This document shows, piece after piece, positions 1-10,226 of a DNA stretch of 64,000 bases. Source of the DNA: Hyphomicrobium sp. (GTDB lineage: Bacteria; Pseudomonadota; Alphaproteobacteria; Rhizobiales; Hyphomicrobiaceae); contig JAIEMV010000010.1 of assembly GCA_019751875.1 (NCBI GenBank), forward strand, positions 53,638 through 117,637. Direction: 5' to 3'. Within the stretch, counting starts at the first letter, position 1. Each line of letters opens with the position of its first letter. A program made the translations under genes and the position numbers. A model generated the notes under the pieces. It was not told the origin of the DNA. It saw nothing but the letters and a program-made list of their open reading frames with translations, and searched no databases.

Positions 1-1540
1 TCTTCTTGTGCCGGATGACGAGATCCATCGCGGGCACGTCGTCAGACAAATCCAGCCGGCTGGTTGCCAGCACAATGTCGCCCGCCCACTCATCCTTGGC
101 GAGTTGAAGACCCGAGGTAAGGATGTCGAGCAGTTCTTGATCGTCCGAGGGAATCTCCGCCTCGGACGCATTCTGGAAGCGCTCCCACATCTCGCGATAA
201 TCGAGCGCTGCTCCGGTTGCAGGTTTTGTCGACGTGTCACCGTCGCCGAATATATTGCCGAGAACGGATGCGAGGGTGGAGGCCCAGCCGCCGCCGGCCT
301 CTTCTTCGCGGTCCTCGGGTTCGCCGCTTACTTTTTCACGCAACCTCGACTGGGCGTGCTCTAAAAGGCGGCGGGTCGAAAGGCCGCCGAATTCTTCGAA
401 GAACTGTGGTCCAAAGAACTGCGTCGGATCGGGATAGGCGAGCCCTGCCGCCTTTGCCTCAGCTTCATGCTGGAGACGGCGCGCGATGATGAGGCGCGCT
501 TCTTCCGGCGTGCGGCTTTCCAGGAGCGCGACAGGACCCGACTTCTCGATGCGGTCGAGATAGGACTGGGGCAAGGCACCGCGAACCTGACCATAGAAGT
601 CATCGAGGCACGAGATGATGACGATCGCGTTGGTCAGGCGGTTAGCGATCTGGATGAGATCACGCACCGCTTTCTGGAAACGTTCCTCCGCGTCGTCAAA
701 GAAACGCAAATCCTCGACCTGATCGATGGCGAAGACGAGCGCCGACTTCTCGACGGTCCAGATCAGTTTTCCGAGCGAAGTGATGATTTCGAAGGCGCGG
801 TCCTCGCCCGTGTTGGGATCTAGAGCCGCGACGGCCTGTTGTGCGAGCGGCGTCAACTGACGGCCATTGAGATACTGCCGGACTCGCTGATCGATGCGCG
901 GGTCACGGCGCTCCATATAGAGCAATGCGCGGACGATATTGATGTCGAGATCTTCGTTGGCGAGCTTCGGCGCGGCGACGATGTCGTCGGCGAGTTTCAA
1001 GACAAGGCGCGCAAGTTCGTCCTCGTCTAGGGCTGCTTCACGCAGGTGTTCCAAGTCTTTCGCCGGAAGCACGGCGCTGTCGGAGACGAGCTTCGTCGTC
1101 AGGCGCGTCAGGCCGCTCTCGCCGGGCGTGTCGGGATCATAGGACTTCTCGAGCGAATGAACGAGCCGGCGCAGGAAATAGTCGGCGTAATTGGAGATGT
1201 CAGGCGTCATCTGCGCATAGCCGAAGTAGGCTGCGCCCGTTCGGTGGGACGACGTGCGGAGTGCGCGCAGAAGATGCGTCTTCCCGGCGCCAGACTGTCC
1301 ATGGAACAGCAGAATGCGGGCCTGATTGGCGCCACCCTTGCCCGACGCGACAGACCGCAGTGTTTCGGCAAATTTCAATCGCGCTTTCGAGTGGACCTCG
1401 CCCACGTCAACGGGATCCGCGCGCCAGATATCGTCTTCCCACGTGATCGAATGCTCGAAGGCGTGGGCCAAATCATCAGCGGCCCAATCTTTCGGTGCTT
1501 CGTTCACGGTGCTGTTCGCGATCAAACCCATACCACCCAT
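1..1540 (-). CDS. P-loop/AAA ATPase, 3' end beyond window start (partial)
   Basis: Manual minus-strand reading from ATG at 1540; frame stays open to base 1 at the points checked. Walker A 'RILLFHGQSGAGKTHLLRALR' and a Walker B-like 'SALVFAIDQVEDLRFFDD'. Missing from the ORF track because no stop lies in the window. Confidence 0.8.
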   Translation of the reverse strand, partial: MGGMGLIANSTVNEAPKDWAADDLAHAFEHSITWEDDIWRADPVDVGEVHSKARLKFAETLRSVASGKGGANQARILLFHGQSGAGKTHLLRALRTSSHRTGAAYFGYAQMTPDISNYADYFLRRLVHSLEKSYDPDTPGESGLTRLTTKLVSDSAVLPAKDLEHLREAALDEDELARLVLKLADDIVAAPKLANEDLDINIVRALLYMERRDPRIDQRVRQYLNGRQLTPLAQQAVAALDPNTGEDRAFEIITSLGKLIWTVEKSALVFAIDQVEDLRFFDDAEERFQKAVRDLIQIANRLTNAIVIISCLDDFYGQVRGALPQSYLDRIEKSGPVALLESRTPEEARLIIARRLQHEAEAKAAGLAYPDPTQFFGPQFFEEFGGLSTRRLLEHAQSRLREKVSGEPEDREEEAGGGWASTLASVLGNIFGDGDTSTKPATGAALDYREMWERFQNASEAEIPSDDQELLDILTSGLQLAKDEWAGDIVLATSRLDLSDDVPAMDLVIRHKK

Positions 1541-1571
1541 ACCCTCAGCGCTCTTCCGAGAACAGAAGCGC

Positions 1572-2732
1572 TCATTCCTCAATGCGGACGTAATGCCAGA
1601 CCGTATTGCGGTCAGGCGTTGCGGACCGCTCGATATCGGCGCGCAAATCTTTGCTTCTCAGGTCTGCGTTTGCGAGCGCCAGCGCACCGCGCCGATGCGC
1701 TTCGATGAGCATGCTTTTGAACTCGATCTCGGATAGAGCCCAAATCTCGTGCTCGACGCGAATCGCTTCCCAGACCCTCGATATAAAAGCTTTTGGCGGC
1801 CAACCGTGCGCTGACTTCGCAGCCGCGCGTTTGACGGCCGCAGAGAAATCTTCAAGGCCCGGACGCGGGGGCGGTCCGCTGGCGGGCTTGCGGTCGTTAG
1901 CCACCCGATCAACGAGGCGCGGCGCCTGGATCGGTTCCGCAGGTGCAGGCCTTGCCGCTCGCTTTTCGGATCGGGGGTGCGCATCGAGCAGTTGGGTCAT
2001 CATGCGGCGCAAAAGGGTCAGACGCACAACGTCGGGATCAGTTTGAGCCGAGCCAACGGCATCGGCAGCCAATTGCGCGATAAGCTTTGCGTCTGTTGCA
2101 AAATCGCGTGGCGAAGCGGCCAGTTGTCCAGCGAGCGTGCGGGCCGCTTTCGAAGGCAGACCGGCGCCTTTGGCGAAGCCGGCCTTGATTTTGTTCCCGA
2201 AAGCGCGCTCGAGCGCGACAAGGGCCAATTGCGCGCGCAGCTTGGCGTCGGGGATGTTTTTCTTGCCTTTCAGACCGTAGGTGGTCTGCAGGATTGCCGT
2301 TCGAAGTCCTTCCGGTCGCGCGAGCGACTTCTTGCGCGACGCTGGTTCGCCGCCGAGGCCAAGCGCTTTGGCGACGAGCGCCATGTCACGGACCTGATTC
2401 CAGTCCGCCAGCGGCAATGTTCCGGCTTCAGTAAAACTGTTTGCCAGTTCCGTACCCGACTCGGTTGCCGAAATCCGGCCGCGAGTCTCGATAGCAAATT
2501 CCTGCTGGATGAGGGCCGCAACGCCAGCATCGACAGCGGCGCGCACTTCAGCGGGTGAGAGCTTGTGTTGGATGAGTGCGCCGGAATCGCGCGCCAGATC
2601 ACTGCGTGTGGCTCCGCCTTCGCACGCGATGCGCGCGAGGAGCAGGGTCTCTACAGGTCCGACAACGGCATCGCGGGCGGAATCAATCACCGCCTCGCCG
2701 GCACGTGCAGGCATGGGTTGGGCCTCCCTCAT
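1572..2732 (-). CDS. Uncharacterised 386-aa protein upstream of the AAA ATPase; C-terminal winged-helix-like segment
   Basis: Long ORF, same strand as the ATPase with a ~30 nt gap; C-term 'EIEFKSMLIEAHRRGALALANADLRSKDLRADIERSATPDRNTVWHYVRIEE'. Confidence 0.7.
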   Translation of the reverse strand: MREAQPMPARAGEAVIDSARDAVVGPVETLLLARIACEGGATRSDLARDSGALIQHKLSPAEVRAAVDAGVAALIQQEFAIETRGRISATESGTELANSFTEAGTLPLADWNQVRDMALVAKALGLGGEPASRKKSLARPEGLRTAILQTTYGLKGKKNIPDAKLRAQLALVALERAFGNKIKAGFAKGAGLPSKAARTLAGQLAASPRDFATDAKLIAQLAADAVGSAQTDPDVVRLTLLRRMMTQLLDAHPRSEKRAARPAPAEPIQAPRLVDRVANDRKPASGPPPRPGLEDFSAAVKRAAAKSAHGWPPKAFISRVWEAIRVEHEIWALSEIEFKSMLIEAHRRGALALANADLRSKDLRADIERSATPDRNTVWHYVRIEE

Positions 2733-3128
2733 GCTGTCCGGACGCGCGAATCACCGGCCATTGGTCGAAAACACTGCGAGAGAAATGATGCGGTTGGAAG
2801 GGGCGGGGGCCGCTCGCGGTCGCCGGACCTGCAGACCTGAGTCCATCTGGACACGGTTTTGAACTCAAGTTGCAGATGAATCATGGAAAAATGCTCGACG
2901 GCGATCTGAAGTTCGCCCAGCCACCGCCAAATTCGGAACACCATCGCAAGCCAAAATTTTACCCAGGTGGCGAGGGGCGGGTCGCGCCAGGATGTGCGGA
3001 ACGAAGACAGGAGCCGTCGTCAGGTATTCGGCGCAGGCTTCGGGCTCTGTTTACTATTAACGGGCAGTTAACGGGTCTCTGCGATGGTTGGACGGCGTAC
3101 CGCGCGTCAATTGGCGGGAGTTAGGATC

Positions 3129-3779
3129 ATGTTTCGCGTCACGATCGCGGCCATTGCCGCCATCGGTTTAACCGCCTGCAGCCTCAACAGCGGGTCGATA
3201 TCGTCTGGCTTTGCCGAGGATCAAACCGCAGCCGTCTCCAAACGGCCCACGCCGAGCGTCGCGCTCGGTGGTGAGCCTGCAGCAAACCGACCCATACAGG
3301 TTGCTCGTCTCGACGACAAAGCCCCGCGCGGGACCTATGAGAACGCCACGAAAGGGATGCTTTCCGACCGGGACTATTCGGCGACAGCGCTGGACCCGGC
3401 AAAGGCGCGCGACATCATCAATCAATATCGCCGCGACAACAAATTAAAGCCGCTGAAGCTCAACGCGGAACTGACGGAAGCGGCAAAAGCGCACTCGCGG
3501 GATCTGTCCAAGTGGGATCGCATTTCCCACTATGGCTCGGATGGCTCCAACCCGTGGGACCGCGTGAAGCGTACTGGCTACAAGGCTCGGCTGGCGGCCG
3601 AAAATGTTGGTACGGGTCAAATAGATTTTGAAGAAGTGATGCGCGGTTGGAAGGCCAGCCCAGGCCACAACAAAAACCTCCTGTTGGCCGATGCATCGGA
3701 GATGGGGCTTGCGCTGGTGCAGGATCCCAAAACAGAATTCAAATCTTTCTGGACGCTGGTCGTCGCGTCACCGATGTGA
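3129..3779 (+). CDS. CAP/SCP-domain lipoprotein
   Basis: Lipobox-like N-term 'AAIAAIGLTACS'; CAP motifs 'AKAHSRDLSKWDRISHYGSDGSNPWDRVKRTGY...AENVGTG...W..SPGHNKNLL'. Confidence 0.85.
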   Translation: MFRVTIAAIAAIGLTACSLNSGSISSGFAEDQTAAVSKRPTPSVALGGEPAANRPIQVARLDDKAPRGTYENATKGMLSDRDYSATALDPAKARDIINQYRRDNKLKPLKLNAELTEAAKAHSRDLSKWDRISHYGSDGSNPWDRVKRTGYKARLAAENVGTGQIDFEEVMRGWKASPGHNKNLLLADASEMGLALVQDPKTEFKSFWTLVVASPM

Positions 3780-3910
3780 TGCACGACGGGTCGGATTTGG
3801 GCGTGATGCAGCGGCAGCGTCGCGGTGCGAGCGGGCGCTTTTTGCCGGGGGCTCACGGTTAGGGAGGAAAAGCCCTCTGTTCAAACTGGCCCGGGATCGA
3901 TCAAGGCCAG

Positions 3911-4144
3911 TCAAAAGGCGTCGGCCTGCTCGATACGTTGGACCGCCCGCTGGCGGACGATTTCGGCCACGCCCGCCCAGGCCCAGGAGCGGCCGGTGTC
4001 ACCATGCTGGCTGTGATAGATGGCGAAGAAGTCGGCCACGTCGGCGGCGAGCCAGCCGTGGCGACCTTCCAGGACGGCGGCCATGAATTCAACGTCGCGA
4101 GGGGTTGGGGTGGGATCCTCTTCAGGGTGCCATCCGGTCGGCAT
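3911..4144 (-). CDS. Small hypothetical protein
   Basis: ORF with protein-like composition starting MPTGWHPEEDPTPTPRDVEFMAAVLEG. Confidence 0.5.
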   Translation of the reverse strand: MPTGWHPEEDPTPTPRDVEFMAAVLEGRHGWLAADVADFFAIYHSQHGDTGRSWAWAGVAEIVRQRAVQRIEQADAF

Positions 4145-4256
4145 GCGGATCGTCTCTCTTGGCTGTTTTCTCTGTGGGCGACAGAGAGCAAGAAAAAAGC
4201 CAAATTCACGCGGGCCGATCACTCAAGACAAATCTACAATAGTATCAATGGTTTCG

Positions 4257-5402
4257 TTAGGGTGCTGCGGACGCGGATCCGGGCAAGGCAGGTGCTTTTT
4301 TAACCGGTGCTGACGCTTCCGGTGTGCCAGCTGCGGACGGCTTTTTTGTCGCCGGTGTCCCAGATGGAGGAGCGCCCATGTTTGCGCCGGGTTTGGCACC
4401 GCCCAGTGCGCTCTTCTCTGCGGCTGACTTCTTGGCCTTTTCACGCTTGGCCTTGGCGGCCTTGATGCGCTCGCGACGGGCCTCGACGGCGGGGTTGCGC
4501 TTGCCGTTGCCGCAATCCCACGACTGGATCGTGGAGCGTACGCTGATTGGCCCGCGCGCGTCGGGCGGCACGGGAAGATTGTCGATGGTCGCCTGATTGA
4601 AGATCTGCTTCCAGCCGAGTTGCTGGAACCCATGCTCAAGCAAGCTCGCGGCGCGGATGTTGCGTTCGCCGCCGGAAGGCTCGCCCAGGACCACCGCCAT
4701 CAGCCGACGGCCGTCACGCGTCGCGCTGGCGACCACGTTAAAGCCGCTGTCGCAGATGAAGCCGGTTTTCAAACCGTCGGCGCCCTCGAACGTCTTGAGA
4801 AGGGCGTTGTGGGAGGACAGGCGGATTTTACCAATCCGCATCTGCGTCATTGCCCAGTACGTCGAATATTCGGGAAACTCGGCGGATACGGCACGGGCCA
4901 GTTTCGCCAGATCTCGGGCGGTGGTGACCTGACCGAATGCCGGCAGCCCGTTTGGATTAGAGAACTGTGTTCGGGTCATGCCGAGTTCGCGCGCGGTCGC
5001 GTTCATGTCGGCGACGAACTGAAGCTCGGAACCGGAGATCTTCTCAGCCAGCATGACGGCAACGTCGTTGGCGGACTTAACGATGAGCGCCTGAAGGGCC
5101 AGTTCAACCGTGAGTTCACCGCCGACAGGAAGACCGATTTTGGACGGAGGCTGCTGATTGGCGAGTTCGGTGCAGATGACCTTATCGTCGAGGCGGATTT
5201 TTCCAGCTTTGATGGCTTTAAAGGCCAGATAGGCGGTCATGATCTTGGTCAGCGACGCGGGGTGCCACTGGTCGTCCATTTCCTCCGCATAAAGGATCTT
5301 GCCGTCTGAGGCGTCGAACAGGAGCGCAGGGCCGGCATGAGCGGGGCGCGCGACGCCGAACGTCGCGAGTAGAAGGGCAGCGAGTGTGGACGATACGCGC
5401 AT
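4257..5402 (-). CDS. D-alanyl-D-alanine carboxypeptidase (serine-type, S11 family)
   Basis: Signal peptide, SxxK 'HPASLTKIMTAYLAF', SxN 'VKSANDVAVMLAE', KTG 'DGLKTGFICDSGFNVV'. Confidence 0.92.
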   Translation of the reverse strand: MRVSSTLAALLLATFGVARPAHAGPALLFDASDGKILYAEEMDDQWHPASLTKIMTAYLAFKAIKAGKIRLDDKVICTELANQQPPSKIGLPVGGELTVELALQALIVKSANDVAVMLAEKISGSELQFVADMNATARELGMTRTQFSNPNGLPAFGQVTTARDLAKLARAVSAEFPEYSTYWAMTQMRIGKIRLSSHNALLKTFEGADGLKTGFICDSGFNVVASATRDGRRLMAVVLGEPSGGERNIRAASLLEHGFQQLGWKQIFNQATIDNLPVPPDARGPISVRSTIQSWDCGNGKRNPAVEARRERIKAAKAKREKAKKSAAEKSALGGAKPGANMGAPPSGTPATKKPSAAGTPEASAPVKKAPALPGSASAAP

Positions 5403-5528
5403 CAGGTCCTCCGCGGAGACCTCCGGTACCACGATCCGGGAAAGCACCGCAACGTGAGGGGTTGTACGGGGTGAACGGGGCCGAGGGCTGTCGCGATTGG
5501 GCCGCAGGTCGGGTACGCCGTGAGTGCG

Positions 5529-5614
5529 TGGTGCCTCAGGAGGGACTCGAACCCCCACACCCTTGCGGATAGCAGATTTTGAGTCTGCCGCGTCTACCGT
5601 TCCGCCACTGAGGC
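5529..5614 (-). tRNA. tRNA-Leu(CAA)
   Basis: Reverse complement GCCTCAGTGGCGGAACGGTAGACGCGGCAGACTCAAAATCTGC...GGGTTCGAGTCCCTCCTGAGGCACCA: 7-bp acceptor stem, anticodon loop CTCAAAA, T-loop TTCGAGTC, encoded CCA. Confidence 0.95.
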
Positions 5615-5690
5615 TTTTCGCTGGCCCCGTTCGGGCTTGCGAGCGGCGCACTTAACCGCACAGGGTTGTGACCGTCAACGACAGCCAGGA

Positions 5691-6041
5691 TTATTTCCAG
5701 CTGAAGGTTGTGCGCCCGGACCAATGGACGTGCTCGACGATGGCGACGTGCTTACCGACTTCTGGGTGCGTGGTCTTCATCACCAGAACCCGGGCGTGGC
5801 GCCCATCATCCAGCTTCACGTCCACGTTGAGGCCGTTCTGAATGGCCTGCGTGGAGCCGCCCTGGATGGGCAACACGCTTTCGACGACGCCGGCCACTTC
5901 GCGCTTCTCGACATGAGCATCAAGGTCCGTGAACCAGGCGAGCGCCGCGACGACGACGAGGCCGCCGGCGGCATAAGCGCCGCGCTTGATCCACTGTTTG
6001 CGGACTTCGCGCTCGAACTTGAGGCGGGTTTCTTCGCGCAT
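5691..6041 (-). CDS. Small membrane-anchored hypothetical protein
   Basis: ORF with one TM segment 'AYAAGGLVVVAALAWF'; directly downstream of ecm. Confidence 0.65.
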   Translation of the reverse strand: MREETRLKFEREVRKQWIKRGAYAAGGLVVVAALAWFTDLDAHVEKREVAGVVESVLPIQGGSTQAIQNGLNVDVKLDDGRHARVLVMKTTHPEVGKHVAIVEHVHWSGRTTFSWK

Positions 6042-6055
6042 GCTTCGTGCTCTCC

Positions 6056-8059
6056 TCAAGCCGCCTTGGCGTGGGTGTCCACAAGACGGACGATATCGGC
6101 CATGATGTCGTTCAGCTGGAAGTCCTTCGGCGTGTACACAGCGGCGACGCCGAACGCTCTCAAGGTCTTCTCGTCTTCCGGCGGAATGATGCCGCCGACG
6201 ATGAGCGGGACATCACCGAGACCATCCTTGCGCATGCGTTCGATGACTTCCTTCACCAGCGGCACGTGGCTGCCGGACAAAATCGACAGGCCGACGACGT
6301 GGACGGCTTCGTCGCCCGCCGCGCGGACAATCTGAGCGGGCGTCAGACGGATCCCCTCGTAGACGACTTCCATACCGACGTCGCGGGCCCGCACAGCAAT
6401 CTGCTCGGCGCCGTTGGAGTGGCCATCGAGGCCGGGCTTGCCGACCAGGAATTTGATTCGGCGGCCGAGTTTTGCGGACACGGCATCGACCGACGCGCGG
6501 ACGGAATCCAGGCCGGCGCCGTCGCGTTGGGCCGCGGCCTGGGCGACGCCCGTTGGCGCGCGGTATTCACCAAAGATCCGGCGCAGCGCCATCCCCCATT
6601 CGCCTGTCGTGACGCCGGCTTTCGCGGCGGCAATCGACGGCTCCATAATGTTGCGGCCTTCCTTGGCCGCGCGCTCGACTTCGGCCAAAGCAGCGGCGGC
6701 GGCGGTATTGTCCCTGCTCGCCTTCCAAGCCTTCAGTTTTTCGACCTGTTCGGCCTCAACGGCGGGATCAACGACCATGATCGAGCCGTCGCCGGTGGTG
6801 AGCGGCGATGGTTCCGTTTCAATCCATTTGTTGACGCCGACGACGATCTGCTCGCCGGTTTCGATGCCGGAAAAGCGGTTGGTGCCGCTCTCGACAAGAC
6901 GCCGTTTCATGTAATCTATGGCGGAGACCGCGCCGCCCATGGCTTCGATCGTCCTGAGTTCGGACTTGGCCTGTTCCTTCAGCTCATCGACCTTGCGCTT
7001 GATCTCGGTTGAGCCATCAAAGATGTCGCCGTATTCCAGAAGGTCGGTTTCGTAGGCCAGTATCTGCTGCATGCGCAGCGACCACTGTTGATCCCACGGG
7101 CGCGGCAAGCCCAGCGCTTCGTTCCAGGCGGGCAGCTGTACGGCGCGCGCGCGGGCGTTCTTCGACAGCGTGACGGCCAGCATTTCGAGGAGAATGCGGT
7201 AGACGTTGTTTTCGGGCTGCGGCTCGGTCAGGCCGAGCGAGTTCACCTGCACGCCGTAGCGGAAGTAGCGGTTCTTGGCGTCGGTGACGCCGTAACGTTC
7301 GCGTGTGATCTCGTCCCAAAGCTCTGTGAATGCGCGCATCTTGCACATCTCGGTAATGAAGCGCATGCCAGCGTTGACGAAGAACGATACGCGGCCGACG
7401 ACGTTGCCGAATTCGGCGGCGGGGACTTCGCCCGATGCTTTCACCGTGTCGAGAACGGCTAGCGCCGTAGCAAGTGCGAAGGCCAGTTCCTGAACCGGCG
7501 TCGCGCCTGCTTCCTGCAGGTGATAGGAGCAGACGTTCGTCGGATTCCACTTGGGAACTTCCCTGGTGGAGAAGACGATGGTGTCCTTGATCAGTCGCAG
7601 CGAGGGCTCGGGTGGGAAGACGTAGGTGCCGCGCGAGAGGTATTCCTTGATGATGTCGTTCTGAATGGTGCCAGTCAGCTTCTGGCGCGAAGCGCCGGTC
7701 TCGTCGGCCACAGCAACGTAGAGCGACAGGAGCCAAGCAGCTGTCGCGTTGATCGTCATCGACGTGTTCATCTGATCGAGGGGGATACCACCCAGGAGCG
7801 TGCGCATGTCGCCCAGGTGCGAGACGGGCACGCCAACCTTCCCGACCTCGCCGCGCGCCAGTTCATGGTCGCTGTCGTATCCAGTCTGGGTCGGGAGGTC
7901 GAAGGCGATGGACAGGCCGGTTTGGCCTTTGGAGAGGTTTTTCTTGTAGAGTTCGTTGGACTTGGCTGCGGTCGAATGACCGGCATAGGTGCGGAAGAGC
8001 CAGGGCTTGTCGCGCCCGCCCGACTGCCCAGCCGTCTTCGTCGTGTCCTTGTCAGCCAT
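6056..8059 (-). CDS. ecm: Ethylmalonyl-CoA mutase (B12-dependent acyl-CoA mutase family)
   Basis: Mutase domain 'LFRTYAGHSTAAKSNELYKKNL..GQTGLSIAFDLPTQTGYDSDH' plus C-terminal B12-binding domain 'LVGKPGLDGHSNGAEQIAVRARDVGMEVVYEGIRLTP'. Neighbouring ccr and mcd support Ecm over Mcm. Confidence 0.9.
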   Translation of the reverse strand: MADKDTTKTAGQSGGRDKPWLFRTYAGHSTAAKSNELYKKNLSKGQTGLSIAFDLPTQTGYDSDHELARGEVGKVGVPVSHLGDMRTLLGGIPLDQMNTSMTINATAAWLLSLYVAVADETGASRQKLTGTIQNDIIKEYLSRGTYVFPPEPSLRLIKDTIVFSTREVPKWNPTNVCSYHLQEAGATPVQELAFALATALAVLDTVKASGEVPAAEFGNVVGRVSFFVNAGMRFITEMCKMRAFTELWDEITRERYGVTDAKNRYFRYGVQVNSLGLTEPQPENNVYRILLEMLAVTLSKNARARAVQLPAWNEALGLPRPWDQQWSLRMQQILAYETDLLEYGDIFDGSTEIKRKVDELKEQAKSELRTIEAMGGAVSAIDYMKRRLVESGTNRFSGIETGEQIVVGVNKWIETEPSPLTTGDGSIMVVDPAVEAEQVEKLKAWKASRDNTAAAAALAEVERAAKEGRNIMEPSIAAAKAGVTTGEWGMALRRIFGEYRAPTGVAQAAAQRDGAGLDSVRASVDAVSAKLGRRIKFLVGKPGLDGHSNGAEQIAVRARDVGMEVVYEGIRLTPAQIVRAAGDEAVHVVGLSILSGSHVPLVKEVIERMRKDGLGDVPLIVGGIIPPEDEKTLRAFGVAAVYTPKDFQLNDIMADIVRLVDTHAKAA

Positions 8060-8215
8060 GGTTGATCCCGCAATGTGTTGTGCTGCGCGCTCGAGCGCCG
8101 TTGTTTAAACTATCCGCGGGACTTGGCAACGCAAAGCACCCTGCTGTCGCAACTCGTTAGAGCGATGCGGGGCCGCCGCCGGGTGTTCTTATCAGACGCC
8201 GGACCGGCGAGGTGG

Positions 8216-8563
8216 TCAGGAGCGGGTTTCCATCGTGAGCGGCCGCCGCAGGTCCTTGATCCAGTGGATGGCGAGCATGACCAGAAGGGTCGCGACAAAG
8301 CCCACGATGATGCCAATCACGCTCAACATGATGGCATTGATTTCCTTCCCCGAGGCCAACGTAAACATTGCGATGCGGGCGACATAGAGCGCCCCCATGC
8401 CACCGAGGACCATTCCGGGAATGAAAAGGGCCGTGAAGGACTTGGAATCCACGCTGATCTGCAGGATCAGGGTCGCCCAACCAACCATGATCAGGAGGAT
8501 GGTCCACGATTCGGTGTCTAACCGAGTAAAATCTCGGGCAAATTCGGAGAACAGCTCGAGCAT
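8216..8563 (-). CDS. Small integral membrane protein, unknown function
   Basis: 115-aa ORF with about three hydrophobic helices between divergent ecm and ccr. Confidence 0.6.
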   Translation of the reverse strand: MLELFSEFARDFTRLDTESWTILLIMVGWATLILQISVDSKSFTALFIPGMVLGGMGALYVARIAMFTLASGKEINAIMLSVIGIIVGFVATLLVMLAIHWIKDLRRPLTMETRS

Positions 8564-8817
8564 CGATGGCCTCGGTCATCCCGTCCGACCGCCCACGTTG
8601 GATAAGTCGCCGCAGGCGCTTGGGTCAGCGAACTGTTCAATGTTAATCGATCGGCCTTAACATGACGTTTACGGGGTGATCCGCACGGCCAAACAAGCCC
8701 TTTATTGCGCCGCGAAAAAGTGCTTGAAACAAGCCCGTCATAAAAAGAAGCAATGGCCGGGCCTCGGCGAGGTACCGGCTTGTAAACATTCGGCGACGGT
8801 CAAGGAGAGACGGGAGC

Positions 8818-10146
8818 ATGTCGAGCCAAAACACCGCCATCGGCAATCAGGCAGGCGGAGCCGTTGCGGCGCCGGCCATCGTGGCGGCCAAGAAAGACCT
8901 CTACGAGATCGGCGAAATTCCGCCGCTCGGCCATGTGCCGAAGAATATGTACGCCTGGGCCATCCGCGCCGAACGTCATGGCGAGCCGGACAAGGCGATG
9001 CAGGTGGAGGTTCTGCCGACTTGGGAACTCGACAGCCACGACGTGCTCGTTCTCGTAATGGCCGCAGGCGTCAACTACAACGGCGTGTGGGCGTCGCTGG
9101 GCGTGCCGATCTCGCCGATCAACGACGTTCACCATCAGCCGTATCATATCTGCGGGTCTGACGCGTCGGGCATCGTTTGGGCTGTCGGCTCGAAGGTGAA
9201 GCGCTGGAAGGTCGGAGACGAAGTCGTCGTCCACTGCAACCAGGACGACGGCGACGATGAAGAGTGCAACGGCGGCGATCCCATGTTTTCGCCGTCACAG
9301 CGCATCTGGGGCTACGAGACGCCGGACGGTTCTTTTGCTCAGTTCTGCCGTGTGCAGGACCGACAACTGCTCGAGCGTCCGAAGCATCTCTCGTGGGAAG
9401 AAAGTGCCTGCTACACGCTGACGCTTGCGACAGCGTATCGAATGCTGTTCGGCCATCGTCCGCACGTCTTGCGGCCCGGCCATAACGTGCTGGTGTGGGG
9501 AGCTGCAGGCGGCCTTGGCGCTTTCGCGGTTCAGCTTTGCGCGACGTCAGGCGCCAATGCGATCGGCGTAATCTCGGACGACGACAAGCGCGACTTCGTG
9601 ATGCAGCTGGGCGCCAAGGGCGTCATCAACCGCAAGAACTTCAAATGCTGGGGGCAGCTGCCCAAGGTCGGCACGCCCGAGTACAACACCTGGCTGAAGG
9701 AGATGCGCGGCTTCGGCAAGGCCATCTGGGACATCACGGGCAAGGGCGTCAACGTCGACTGCGTGTTCGAGCACCCCGGCGAGACCACGATCCCGGTTTC
9801 AGTGCAGGTCGTGAAGCGCGGCGGCATGGTCGTCATCTGCGCCGGCACGACGGGCTATAATTTGACGATGGACGCCCGTTATCTCTGGATGCATCAGAAG
9901 CGCGTCCAGGGTTCGCACTTCGCCAACCTGCAGCAGGCGTCGCAGGCGAATAAGCTGGTGGTGGAGCGGCGCATCGATCCGTGCATGTCGGAGGTGTTCT
10001 CATGGGAGCATATTCCGAAAGCGCACATGGTGATGATGCGCAACGAGCACAAGCCCGGCAACATGGCCGTGCTGGTGTCGGCTCCGACGACCGGTCTGAA
10101 GACGCTGGAGGATACGATCGAGGCGAGTCAGCAGCGTCGCGCCTGA
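8818..10146 (+). CDS. ccr: Crotonyl-CoA carboxylase/reductase
   Basis: MDR family; 'AAGVNYNGVWASLGVPISPINDVHHQPYHICGSDASGIVWAVG' and 'VLVWGAAGGLGAFAVQLC'; N-term typical of Ccr. Confidence 0.93.
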   Translation: MSSQNTAIGNQAGGAVAAPAIVAAKKDLYEIGEIPPLGHVPKNMYAWAIRAERHGEPDKAMQVEVLPTWELDSHDVLVLVMAAGVNYNGVWASLGVPISPINDVHHQPYHICGSDASGIVWAVGSKVKRWKVGDEVVVHCNQDDGDDEECNGGDPMFSPSQRIWGYETPDGSFAQFCRVQDRQLLERPKHLSWEESACYTLTLATAYRMLFGHRPHVLRPGHNVLVWGAAGGLGAFAVQLCATSGANAIGVISDDDKRDFVMQLGAKGVINRKNFKCWGQLPKVGTPEYNTWLKEMRGFGKAIWDITGKGVNVDCVFEHPGETTIPVSVQVVKRGGMVVICAGTTGYNLTMDARYLWMHQKRVQGSHFANLQQASQANKLVVERRIDPCMSEVFSWEHIPKAHMVMMRNEHKPGNMAVLVSAPTTGLKTLEDTIEASQQRRA

Positions 10147-10173
10147 TATCCTTCGACGACCGGCACAAGTCAA

Positions 10174-10205
10174 AAGAGCGGTCCTCATAAGGGCCGCTCT
10201 ATTTT
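10174..10205 (+). terminator. Rho-independent terminator after ccr
   Basis: Stem-loop agagcggtcctcataagggccgctct followed by attttgtt. Confidence 0.75.
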
Positions 10206-10226
10206 GTTGGATTTGCCCGGGCTTAA

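Noticed and set aside
6047-7012. 321-aa plus-strand ORF
   Set aside because: Antisense shadow of ecm; composition typical of GC-rich opposite-strand ORFs.
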